Shown in pieces: positions 1 to 5,800 of a DNA stretch of 38,097 nt. The stretch covers positions 1 to 38,097 of IMG/VR virus record IMGVR_UViG_3300031963_000404. One strand, given 5' to 3'. How positions within the stretch are numbered: position 1 is the stretch's first letter; each line of letters begins with the position of its first letter. Origin of the DNA: a virus. A model generated the notes under the pieces. The model was not told the origin of the DNA, did no database searches, and saw only the letters and a program-made list of their open reading frames with translations. The translations under genes and the position numbers were made by a program.

Positions 1-107
1 ATGAACGACAAGCCGTAGGGCGGGTCGCACACGATGGCGTCAACGCTCTCGGCGTCGAGTGTCGCCATGACTTCGCGGCAGTCGCCGTGATGGATCGTGA
101 AGGCCAT
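1..107 (-). CDS. DNA adenine/cytosine-N4 methyltransferase, N-terminal fragment
   Basis: The first 35 codons of a SAM-dependent DNA methyltransferase run off the left edge of the window. The translation begins MAFTIHHGDCREVM and reaches VDAIVCDPPYGLSF. DPPY is the catalytic motif IV of N6-adenine/N4-cytosine methyltransferases, and the N-terminal HHGDCREVM is the usual lead-in of beta-class enzymes. The likely role is modifying phage DNA against host restriction. The ATG at 107 follows the zinc-ribbon gene by 39 bases. The gene belongs only to the left-arm allele; no counterpart exists near 36.0-36.4 kb in the right arm. The rest of the protein is not in this window. Confidence 0.85.
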   Translation of the reverse strand, partial: MAFTIHHGDCREVMATLDAESVDAIVCDPPYGLSF

Positions 108-146
108 AGCGCGAATGTACGCGCGATGTCCAGTTTCCAAATGGCC

Positions 147-275
147 TCAAGAGACGCGAACTAGGCGAAACTCAGGGTTGCCGCATCGGGGGCATGGGCC
201 GTTTGTCGCCTTCCGTTCGTTGCATCGGTTGCACACGGCGACGGGCGGCATGAACGGGAGTTGCTTCTGTTTCAC
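147..275 (-). CDS. Small zinc-ribbon protein (42 aa)
   Basis: A 42-residue protein with two CxxC pairs, CNRC and CPRC, spaced as in a zinc ribbon. The GTG start at 275 is chosen because GGGAGGGGAGAG lies just upstream; the open frame is longer but has no ribosome site there. Its stop is 39 bases before the methyltransferase start, so the two are probably co-transcribed. The role is unknown; a structural or nucleic-acid-binding zinc knuckle is the most that can be inferred. Confidence 0.6.
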   Translation of the reverse strand: MKQKQLPFMPPVAVCNRCNERKATNGPCPRCGNPEFRLVRVS

Positions 276-301
276 CGACTCTCCCCTCCCTGTAGCGCAC
301 T

Positions 302-634
302 TCAGGCGGGCGGCTCGGGTAGCGGCATCCAATGGGTCGGCTTTCCGTCCTTCATTGAATCGCAGCCTGTCCATCCGCCACGGTCGTCAATCCAGAAGAC
401 CTCGGCGCTGACTTGCCGCTTGCCGCCCCAATGCCCACGAAACGCGACGATGACCATTTCGCCTCGCTGGGGCAGTTGCTCGCTCACGGGAATCCAGCGA
501 CGTTCAGACCGCAGGCGCTTGATCTCACTCGCTGCCTCCTCCATCCACGCCTCAAGCACGAACTCGTAGCAGCCGAGGTCTTCCGTGCGGTGGGCAAGCA
601 GGCTTTCGATCGCGTCGACAACGTCTCGCTTCAC
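302..634 (-). CDS. DUF551-domain protein
   Basis: A protein of about 110 residues. The N-terminal half is helical and resembles phage proteins with EEAASEIKRLR repeats. The C-terminal half is a DUF551-type domain running from WIPVSEQLPQRGEMV to HWMPLPEPP. The GTG at 634 follows GAAGGGA by five bases; a TTG at 652, overlapping the previous stop, is the alternative start and gives 116 aa. DUF551 proteins are common phage accessory genes of unknown function. In the right arm the equivalent slot holds a different gene. Confidence 0.65.
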   Translation of the reverse strand: MKRDVVDAIESLLAHRTEDLGCYEFVLEAWMEEAASEIKRLRSERRWIPVSEQLPQRGEMVIVAFRGHWGGKRQVSAEVFWIDDRGGWTGCDSMKDGKPTHWMPLPEPPA

Positions 635-648
635 GACCGTCCCTTCGC

Positions 649-855
649 TCAAGAGCGCACCGGCGGATCGCTCAACGGCATCCAGTGTGTCGGCTGCTCG
701 GCATCGTCGTATTGTTCGTCAAAAACCCACCGCCCGTTAAACATGAGTGCGCCAATGGTGTGCGAGTGTTCGTGTGGGTGGCACTCAACAAATGCGAGGA
801 CGCGGATGCCCTTTTCAGGAAGCCGCTCGCTCACAGGAACCCATTCGGCGTCCAT
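649..855 (-). CDS. DUF551-domain protein (68 aa)
   Basis: A second DUF551 protein, made almost only of that domain: EWVPVSERLPEKGIRVLAF through HWMPLSDPP. The start at 855 is preceded by AGAGAGGGACGCG, a leader shared with three right-arm genes. Its stop overlaps the TTG alternative start of the next gene. The two neighbouring DUF551 genes are diverged paralogues. Function is unknown. Confidence 0.7.
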   Translation of the reverse strand: MDAEWVPVSERLPEKGIRVLAFVECHPHEHSHTIGALMFNGRWVFDEQYDDAEQPTHWMPLSDPPVRS

Positions 856-872
856 CGCGTCCCTCTCTGATT

Positions 873-1088
873 TCAGTAGCGCGGTTCGCTGAACCGGACG
901 GTCGGATGCTCCATCATCATCACCCGCATGGTGGCGAGGTGATCGTCAAAAGCCCTCGCCGCAGCCATCCAGTGGTTGCGTTCCTGCCGCAGCCGTTCGA
1001 TCTCGTTTGCTGCCTCCTCCATCAGTGGATCGGTGGCTTTGAACGAATAGGCCCGGTCGCGGAGCCTTTGCACTAGCGTGTCTTGCAT
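873..1088 (-). CDS. Small helical phage protein (71 aa)
   Basis: A 71-residue predicted helical protein (LMEEAANEIERLRQERN). It resembles the short accessory proteins that sit next to Ea22-like and DUF551 genes in many temperate phages. ATG 1088 has CAGGGA seven bases upstream. It lies directly downstream, in minus-strand sense, of the conserved structured element at 1139-1210, so its expression may depend on that element. In the right arm this slot holds an unrelated 88-aa gene. Confidence 0.6.
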   Translation of the reverse strand: MQDTLVQRLRDRAYSFKATDPLMEEAANEIERLRQERNHWMAAARAFDDHLATMRVMMMEHPTVRFSEPRY

Positions 1089-1122
1089 ATGGAATCCCTG
1101 CTACCGGCAGCCTTTACTACGG

Positions 1123-1210
1123 CTCTCTGCGGCGTGTTGTGCCGAATCATATTGTCGATTACCCGCTCGGGACAATCGCCGTGTTTTGCGTCGGGCTGTC
1201 CTGAGCGGGA
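1123..1210. other. Conserved structured noncoding element, left copy
   Basis: 88 bases matching 37428-37515 with one mismatch (position 1138); 1139-1210 is identical over 72 bases. No gene crosses it. It holds a 13-bp stem, 1162-1174 with 1197-1209 (CCCGCTC.GGACA / TGTCC.GAGCGGG). One position is a G-U pair in plus-strand RNA but an A-C mismatch in minus-strand RNA. A competing short repeat, GACAAT/ATTGTC, overlaps it (1152-1157 with 1171-1176). The flanking genes are only about 76 % identical or unrelated, so the block is under constraint. It could be an RNA regulatory leader, an operator or a recombination site. Confidence 0.7.
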
Positions 1211-1223
1211 ATAGTCGTCCATG

Positions 1224-1439
1224 TCAGTGCAACAGGTTTACGAGGTCGTGCGGGATCATCGCCCGCACCGCTTCCAGATCGTGCGTGGCCTCCGCTGACG
1301 GCTGGCCGTGCTTCAGTCGGCCTCTCGCCCACTGGTCGATCTGCTCCAGGGCGATCAGCGCATCACGCCCGGCGAGGGCGTAGCGATGCTCGCGGGCGTC
1401 ATCGGGATCGCTCAGGTTGAATCGGAGCGTGGCGATCAT
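1224..1439 (-). CDS. Conserved small protein (71 aa), left-arm allele
   Basis: A 71-residue protein of unknown function, about 76 % identical to the right-arm protein at 37526-37741. The shared core runs FNLSDPDD, HRYALAGRDALIALEQID and ends VRAMIPHD(L/I)VNLLH. Protein-level conservation with many silent differences shows it is a real gene. The -10 box at 1447-1452 places transcription start at about 1440, so the ATG at 1439 may be translated from a leaderless mRNA; no ribosome site is visible. Confidence 0.8.
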   Translation of the reverse strand: MIATLRFNLSDPDDAREHRYALAGRDALIALEQIDQWARGRLKHGQPSAEATHDLEAVRAMIPHDLVNLLH

Positions 1440-1446
1440 GGCTCAG

Positions 1447-1474
1447 ATTCTACCCGTGCGGCCCAGCCGCGCAA
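1447..1474 (-). promoter_or_regulatory. Sigma70-like promoter of the 71-aa gene, left arm
   Basis: -35 TTGCGC (1474-1469), 16-bp spacer and -10 TAGAAT (1452-1447). The same hexamers with a 16-bp spacer occur in the right arm at 37784-37811, although the spacer sequence has diverged. That pattern supports a used promoter. Confidence 0.65.
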
Positions 1475-1489
1475 TGCCATTCCGACACA

Positions 1490-1521
1490 AACCTATGCCC
1501 GTTTTTCTTTCGGCATAGGTT
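1490..1521. promoter_or_regulatory. Hairpin upstream of the small-gene operon
   Basis: AACCTATGCC (1490-1499) pairs perfectly with GGCATAGGTT (1512-1521) around a 12-base loop. In the right arm the equivalent hairpin (37825-37860) keeps the pairing with changed bases. It lies upstream of the -35 box, so it is more likely an operator or terminator arm than part of the transcript leader. A 13-bp palindrome TGGCTGCCAGCCA, conserved in both arms, lies beside it at 1551-1563. Confidence 0.5.
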
Positions 1522-1550
1522 CCGTAACAGGCATCCCATTTCTGGATTAT

Positions 1551-1563
1551 TGGCTGCCAGCCA
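1551..1563. promoter_or_regulatory. Palindromic site TGGCTGCCAGCCA, left arm
   Basis: A perfect dyad with 6-bp arms and one central base. It is retained without change in the right arm at 37887-37899 while surrounding bases differ, which suggests a protein-binding site in the intergenic region upstream of the small-gene operon. Confidence 0.45.
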
Positions 1564-1607
1564 TCCCGGCCGAAATACCGTACCGTACTCTGGTGCAAGA
1601 GCGTCGT

Positions 1608-1634
1608 GAACTACCGAGCCTTTCTCGGTTGTTC
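1608..1634 (-). terminator. Terminator-like hairpin at the end of the late operon, left arm
   Basis: GAAC-t-ACCGAG (1608-1618) pairs with CTCGGT-t-GTTC (1624-1634) around CCTTT, 24 bases beyond the stop of the last late gene (1658). No U-tract follows on the minus strand, so it is a weak or factor-assisted terminator at best. At the same place the right arm has a different hairpin, ATACCG-TATC-CGGTAT (37946-37961). Confidence 0.45.
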
Positions 1635-1640
1635 CCAACA

Positions 1641-1767
1641 TAAGGTGAAGAGCGTCATTACATCGCGGGCGACACAACCGCCAGCCCTGCGGCCGCAAGC
1701 GACTCCGCCCAGCCCCACGCCTGCCCCGTCGGCTCTGTGACGTTCGACGCCTGGAGATCACCGCCGA
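1641..1767. repeat. 127-bp exact direct repeat, left copy (assembly junction)
   Basis: Identical to 37971-38097, the very end of the window. A 127-base exact overlap equals a commonly used assembler k-mer length. This marks where a circular contig of 36,330 bp closes on itself and where the 1-1640 arm enters the same graph node. It lies mostly inside the 3' part of the gene at 1658-2014, so it is not a biological repeat as such. Confidence 0.85.
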
Positions 1768-2014
1768 CGCCGTGCCGCCAGAACTGCACGCCAGAGAGGC
1801 TTGGCAGGGCAGTAGCCATTGCCGTCACCATCTGGTCGGTGGCGCTGGTGTAGAGAGCGTGATGCGTGGCGGGCTGCGAGCCGTCAGCGGACAGGGCAAC
1901 CGTAAACGCCTCGCCTTGGTAATCGGGGCCAGTGCTGTTGATCGCACGCGCAGCCTGCTCGGCGGCTGGTTTGGATGCTGCGGGCACGATGATAACGACG
2001 CGGTAGTTCCACAT
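1658..2014 (-). CDS. Hypothetical protein (118 aa), last gene of the late operon
   Basis: The start is the ATG at 2014 in a TAATG overlap with the adhesin-like gene; a longer frame back to 2035 lacks a ribosome site. The protein begins MWNYRVVIIVPAA and shows an alternating pattern ending in small residues. No known motif was recognised. Because it is coupled to the LamG-like gene it may be a partner or chaperone of that protein. A terminator-like hairpin follows its stop. Confidence 0.6.
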   Translation of the reverse strand: MWNYRVVIIVPAASKPAAEQAARAINSTGPDYQGEAFTVALSADGSQPATHHALYTSATDQMVTAMATALPSLSGVQFWRHGVGGDLQASNVTEPTGQAWGWAESLAAAGLAVVSPAM

Positions 2015-2787
2015 TAGGCGACCGTGATTCCCCATTTTGTGCCAAGCCAGCGAGTCACAGACACTCGCTCGGCATCAGTAAGCGATCGGCTGTAAACAAC
2101 CGTTTCGCAGATGCGATCCTGCCAGAACGCCGTACTTGCCGTTGCTCCAATGCCATTGCCAATGGCGAACCGCGTGAACGTCTTGTTGAGCGCGTTAGAA
2201 AAAGTGGCGGCCGTTCCTCCGTTGATCCGGTTTGAAATGACGCTGCCGGTGTGCTGAGAACTGGCGATAACCATATTCCCTGTTGTTACAAGCTGTGCGC
2301 CGACATTTGCGCCTCCAGCAAAAGACGCGATTGCGGCCTGGGTGACGTTCCTCAGAATCGGTATGTAATGCCCTGAAGTTGAAAAGTCTTCGCCGGAATC
2401 TGACTGCGAAAAACTTCTGGCAAACGATGTCGCGCCGCTCGCCATACGAATCACCTGAAAGACAGTTTCGCCCGTCAGGGTGATCGTGTAGTTTGCGTTC
2501 AGCGAATCACCGCCATCAAACCCCAGCACCGCCCGTCCGTTCTGCCCTGACGAGATAAGCGTCGGGGCGGCGCTGTCGGCACCGGATTGCGTCATGTGGA
2601 TGCCGTTGCCGCTCTTGTCGGCAACGTATTTCACTGGGCCGTTATTGCTGACAGAGCCGACGCCGCTGGATGTCGGACCCATCATCGCCGTGTCGGAGAA
2701 GTCCCACCAGCCAAGAAGGCCCGCTATCGTCTTCGGGCTGAAACCGCCAGCGGCTCGCGGCCTCAACAAACGTGGCGACATGGGCAT
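2014..2787 (-). CDS. LamG/concanavalin-like domain protein, probable adhesin
   Basis: 257 residues from ATG 2787; a second ATG at 2781 is possible. An N-terminal basic, proline-rich tail is followed by GLLGWWDFSD, the typical opening of LamG-like jelly-roll domains in phage and planctomycete surface proteins. Then come YVADKSGNG and AVLGFDGGDSL, and the protein ends RWLGTKWGI. The family binds glycans or surface polymers, so this is a candidate receptor-binding or tail-fibre protein, although it sits in the lysis end of the operon rather than beside the tail tip. Confidence 0.65.
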   Translation of the reverse strand: MPMSPRLLRPRAAGGFSPKTIAGLLGWWDFSDTAMMGPTSSGVGSVSNNGPVKYVADKSGNGIHMTQSGADSAAPTLISSGQNGRAVLGFDGGDSLNANYTITLTGETVFQVIRMASGATSFARSFSQSDSGEDFSTSGHYIPILRNVTQAAIASFAGGANVGAQLVTTGNMVIASSQHTGSVISNRINGGTAATFSNALNKTFTRFAIGNGIGATASTAFWQDRICETVVYSRSLTDAERVSVTRWLGTKWGITVA

Positions 2788-2818
2788 GGAAGTGCGCTCT
2801 TGTGGTGATGTAGTGCGG

Positions 2819-3079
2819 TCAGTTCGCCGCGTCGGTGTCGGGCATGCGGGCGGCTGCTGACTTCGGTTGTAAGGCATAGAGCAAGCGGGTCTGCTCGGCG
2901 ATGGCTTGGCCGATCTCTTTCTGTGTCTCAGCAACTTCACGCAGGAAGTCCCGGTGAGCCTCAACCATTGGCAGGATGATGTCTTGGCGGCCGACGAACA
3001 ACAGAGCGCACGCAACGAGGGTCGCAAACCCGTACCGCTCCAAAATCCCGAACAGGGTGCCTTTTACTTCGTCGGTCAT
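2819..3079 (-). CDS. Small membrane protein with coiled coil, lysis-cassette candidate (86 aa)
   Basis: One hydrophobic segment at about residues 17-30 (GFATLVACALLFVG) is followed by a charged helical stretch (HRDFLREVAETQKEIGQAI) likely to form a coiled coil. ATG 3079 has GGAG eight bases upstream and overlaps the preceding stop (ATGA). The architecture fits a holin accessory or spanin-like protein. Its place after the protease, lipoprotein and another TM protein supports a lysis role, but no family was recognised. Confidence 0.55.
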   Translation of the reverse strand: MTDEVKGTLFGILERYGFATLVACALLFVGRQDIILPMVEAHRDFLREVAETQKEIGQAIAEQTRLLYALQPKSAAARMPDTDAAN

Positions 3080-3417
3080 CGTCGCATCTCCGTTTGCCAC
3101 CCTAACATCACGGCCCGATGGCTGGCAGATTGCAGCCACCACCGGAGCACGGCCTTGACGATCTCGGAGAGCAGGGCCGACAGCACGAGCGTGAGGATGA
3201 TGCCCATGCCGTAGTTCTGCCGTTCGCTTCGCTCGATACTGCGGGCAATCTCGTGCATCACCATGTCGTAGGACTCGGGCCGGGTCTGGCTCATGACCAG
3301 GTGCGGGAACTTGCGGACCACTCGCTTGGTGAGCCGGGCCACGAGCGGGCGGCCTGCGGCGTAGCGGCGAGGGGAGAGCTGCGACCACACGTAGGCATCC
3401 AGGTCCTCAAGGCTCAT
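3076..3417 (-). CDS. Membrane protein, possible holin or spanin component (113 aa)
   Basis: The N-terminal half is soluble and basic; a hydrophobic segment lies at about residues 69-92 (MGIILTLVLSALLSEIVKAV). ATG 3417 overlaps the lipoprotein stop and the stop overlaps the next ATG, so translation is coupled on both sides. The gene order protease, lipoprotein, TM protein, TM protein is what a lysis module would look like. The function is inferred only from context. Confidence 0.5.
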   Translation of the reverse strand: MSLEDLDAYVWSQLSPRRYAAGRPLVARLTKRVVRKFPHLVMSQTRPESYDMVMHEIARSIERSERQNYGMGIILTLVLSALLSEIVKAVLRWWLQSASHRAVMLGWQTEMRR

Positions 3418-3710
3418 GGCTTGCAGGCTCCCGTAGTGCAGGTGCCTGTGACCAGCACAGACTTGGCCTTCTTGCCTGTGCCCTTGCACACGGGGCACGT
3501 CATCACGATCCGGCCGTCGCCGATCTTGCCGGTGCCGTCGCAGTTGTCGCACTTGTCCGAGGCCGGGGCCGGCGTCATCTGCTGCCCGAGCTGCACGGCC
3601 ATGCGGGCTGTCTCGCACGCCAGGTCCGCAACGATGTCGGGGCGATCAACGGCGGTTGCGTTGACGCAGCCGGCGACGAAGGCCAGGAGCAGAATGCGGG
3701 ACAACCTCAC
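3414..3710 (-). CDS. Lipoprotein with DnaJ-type zinc finger (98 aa)
   Basis: GTG 3710 is preceded by GGGAGG and overlaps the protease stop (GTGA). The N-terminus is a lipoprotein signal: LLLAFVAGC with the lipobox cysteine at about residue 15. The mature part carries two CxxCxGxG repeats, CDNCDGTG and CPVCKGTG, the zinc-binding signature of the DnaJ cysteine-rich domain. A secreted lipidated DnaJ-like finger next to a protease and TM proteins suggests an envelope role, possibly an outer spanin analogue. No J domain is present. Confidence 0.7.
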   Translation of the reverse strand: MRLSRILLLAFVAGCVNATAVDRPDIVADLACETARMAVQLGQQMTPAPASDKCDNCDGTGKIGDGRIVMTCPVCKGTGKKAKSVLVTGTCTTGACKP

Positions 3711-4618
3711 AGCACGCCTCCCGTCCAATCGGGCAGCATGCGGGGCGGGAAGCCTGCGTAGCCGCTCAGGGCGAAAGAGTCTTCCCCTGAGAGCATCGAC
3801 GTGCAGGTAGCAGCATCCACCCAGCCGGCCGACTTCTGGAACTGCGGCGGCAGGTTCGGGTCAACGCTGCCCGAGTAGCAGTCGCCCCAGCTGTTCACAC
3901 AGAGCAGGGCCGGGCGTGGCTTCCACCGGACGCCGGCAAACATCATGCAATGTGCCCACTGGCCCATCGGCGTCAGGTAGCCATCACGCAGCGTCATGGA
4001 GAACCCGCGCATGGAGCACACGGCCACCGGGTAGCCGTTCTGAATGCTCTTGGCGGCATCCTCAAACGTTTTCACCAAGGCCACGCTCGACACGGTTCGC
4101 TTCGCAGCGAACGGCTCAAACCGATCGGGCACACCGTCGCGGCCCCATTCCTTCTCTCGGCTGCCACTGTTGTCGGTGAACGTCACGCCGTCATAGTTCT
4201 GCCCGTAGTGCAGCGTGCCGTACTTCGTGACGGCCTTGGCAGCAGCACCGCCATAGGAGCCGTCGCCCCCGAGGTTTCGGCCGCCACGCACTTCGACGCG
4301 AGAGAAGGCGTAGATGCTGGCCTCGAGCACCCGGCCGCCGTAACTCTCCGTTTCACGGCGTAACAGGATGTCGCACGCGGCGAGGATGTCGCATGACAAG
4401 GCCCAGCCCCAGCCGACACAGCTGCCAATCTTCTGGGCTCCACGCTTCCAGCCAGGATCGCAGGCGAGCAGATACTGCCCGAGGAACACGTCTTTTGATT
4501 CGTCCAGCACGAGATCCGGCCCGGCCTGGGCGAGCGTCGGGCGAGCGAGCGTGGCCAGGAAGTCATCTGTGCCCTTGCGATCGGGCGCGTACCCCATGAG
4601 TGGCAGGAAGTCGGCCAT
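3707..4618 (-). CDS. Papain-like (C1) cysteine protease, possible endolysin substitute
   Basis: 303 residues from ATG 4618, with GGGAGGGG seven bases upstream. The papain triad is visible: Q62 and C67 in QKIGSCVGWGWALSC, H223 in GQWAHCMMFAGV and N242 in VNSWGDCYSG. No signal peptide or propeptide is obvious. It lies between a two-TM protein and a lipoprotein. No lysozyme, amidase or other recognisable endolysin was found elsewhere in the window, so this enzyme may attack a proteinaceous wall or peptide cross-links during lysis. It could instead be a structural or prohead protease, but a dedicated S78 protease is already present. Confidence 0.8.
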   Translation of the reverse strand: MADFLPLMGYAPDRKGTDDFLATLARPTLAQAGPDLVLDESKDVFLGQYLLACDPGWKRGAQKIGSCVGWGWALSCDILAACDILLRRETESYGGRVLEASIYAFSRVEVRGGRNLGGDGSYGGAAAKAVTKYGTLHYGQNYDGVTFTDNSGSREKEWGRDGVPDRFEPFAAKRTVSSVALVKTFEDAAKSIQNGYPVAVCSMRGFSMTLRDGYLTPMGQWAHCMMFAGVRWKPRPALLCVNSWGDCYSGSVDPNLPPQFQKSAGWVDAATCTSMLSGEDSFALSGYAGFPPRMLPDWTGGVL

Positions 4619-4620
4619 GG

Positions 4621-5229
4621 TCAGCCCCTCCCGTAGCCAGCCCACGCGATCGCACGGCACGCCTCGGCATACCGCCGCTTCATCTCGGCATCCACAGGCT
4701 TCACGTCGAGCCCCACGGCTTCGCTCATGACGGCCTCGACGGCTTCACGCAGCCCCGGCATGGTGCCCGGCTGAACGCCAGCCATGCGCCGCCAGGCGAT
4801 GTCGAGGCTCAATACGGTGAAGCCACGCAGCGAGCGGCTGTCGGTGAAGACGGCCTCTTTACCCTCCGGGGCTGCCACCACCACGGCGGCCTTTTCCCAC
4901 ACTGATGCCCAGATGGCACGCTCGGCGGGATTCGCCCCGGCCAGTGCTCGAGCAACGCCCGCCACCCTCGTCTGCATCTCCACGCTCGGCGTCTCCACGG
5001 TGATCGTCGGCACAGGCATGCTCGGCAGCTGCGGCAGCTTCGGCAGCTGCACGCCAGACGCTACAGCGAGCAGCAAGGCAACAGCGCCCCAACGCATCAG
5101 CCCGCCGCCGCTGGCTCGCACGGTCTTGGCGGCACGCTCGGCCGCAGCTCGGATCTCCGCCCAGTACGGCGAAGCTGCGAGAGCAGCTGCGGCAACGACA
5201 CAGCAGGCGCGTAGGAGCGAGTCATTCAC
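4621..5229 (-). CDS. Protein with two N-terminal membrane segments (202 aa)
   Basis: The GTG at 5229 has GAGG upstream and overlaps the previous stop. Hydrophobic segments lie at about residues 6-22 (ACCVVAAAALAASPYWA) and 44-60 (LMRWGAVALLLAVASGV). A PKLPQLPSMPVP linker and a soluble helical C-terminal half follow. A two-TM hairpin with a large soluble tail is compatible with a holin-like or anchoring protein. No family was recognised. It is directly upstream of the protease, three bases apart. Confidence 0.5.
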   Translation of the reverse strand: MNDSLLRACCVVAAAALAASPYWAEIRAAAERAAKTVRASGGGLMRWGAVALLLAVASGVQLPKLPQLPSMPVPTITVETPSVEMQTRVAGVARALAGANPAERAIWASVWEKAAVVVAAPEGKEAVFTDSRSLRGFTVLSLDIAWRRMAGVQPGTMPGLREAVEAVMSEAVGLDVKPVDAEMKRRYAEACRAIAWAGYGRG

Positions 5230-5534
5230 TTCGCGGCCTCGGCTTGCAGCAGCAGGAACCGAACGAGGTTTTCGCCCTGCGGCGTCTTCAGCACTTCGGC
5301 CAGCAGTTGTACGAGCCGATCGTCGGTCTGTGCGTTTGTTTTGCTTGCGAGCCATTCTGCTAGATCACTCACCACGAGGCTTTTACGGTACGGGTCGATC
5401 TCATTGACGAAGCGTTGGCCAAACCCGATCAACGGGCTCCACTGGCTCAGCAGTTGGAGCTGCTGCCACACGTTCAGCATCGGCCCGAACTTGGCGTACT
5501 CGTCGGCGGTTCCCTGGTAGTTCGGCATGCTCAT
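5226..5534 (-). CDS. Hypothetical helical protein (102 aa)
   Basis: ATG 5534 is in an ATGA overlap with the previous gene and is preceded by GGAGGA. The sequence is mainly helical (NVWQQLQLLSQWSPLIGF, DDRLVQLLAEVLKTPQGE) with no TM segment, cysteine cluster or known motif. Its place at the head of the presumed lysis cluster is the only functional hint. Confidence 0.55.
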   Translation of the reverse strand: MSMPNYQGTADEYAKFGPMLNVWQQLQLLSQWSPLIGFGQRFVNEIDPYRKSLVVSDLAEWLASKTNAQTDDRLVQLLAEVLKTPQGENLVRFLLLQAEAAK

Positions 5535-5800
5535 GTGGCGTCCTCCTCCCCCGATTGTGCCGGGCCGTCCTCGGCCTCTGGCAGAGGCCACACGCACGTG
5601 TCTGACACGAACTGGTACACGTCCTGCCAGCAATCACCAGCCTCTTCGTGAGCGTCTTTCCGGTCGAGCAGGAAGGGCTGCGTGAACACTTCCTCAAAGC
5701 CCGGCACCAGCTTGCCGTCTGCGTCCTGCATGGTCAGGTAGACATACCGCCGGCCGTACTCCACGACGATCCGCCGCTCTACGTGGTCTTGATGCTGCAT
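5531..5800 (-). CDS. Hypothetical protein (89 aa)
   Basis: A short acidic protein: a predicted beta-hairpin start (RRIVVEYGRRYVYLTM) and an acidic C-terminal tail ending GEEDAT. ATG 5800 overlaps the stop of the HTH gene (TGATG). No known family was recognised. Confidence 0.5.
   Translation of the reverse strand: MQHQDHVERRIVVEYGRRYVYLTMQDADGKLVPGFEEVFTQPFLLDRKDAHEEAGDCWQDVYQFVSDTCVWPLPEAEDGPAQSGEEDAT

Noticed and set aside
1450-1761. Open frame of 103 aa in the arm junction, and its 121-aa counterpart at 37726-38091
   Set aside because: The two copies share only the first 40 residues, which lie in the 127-bp overlap; beyond it indels change the frame, so the region is noncoding.
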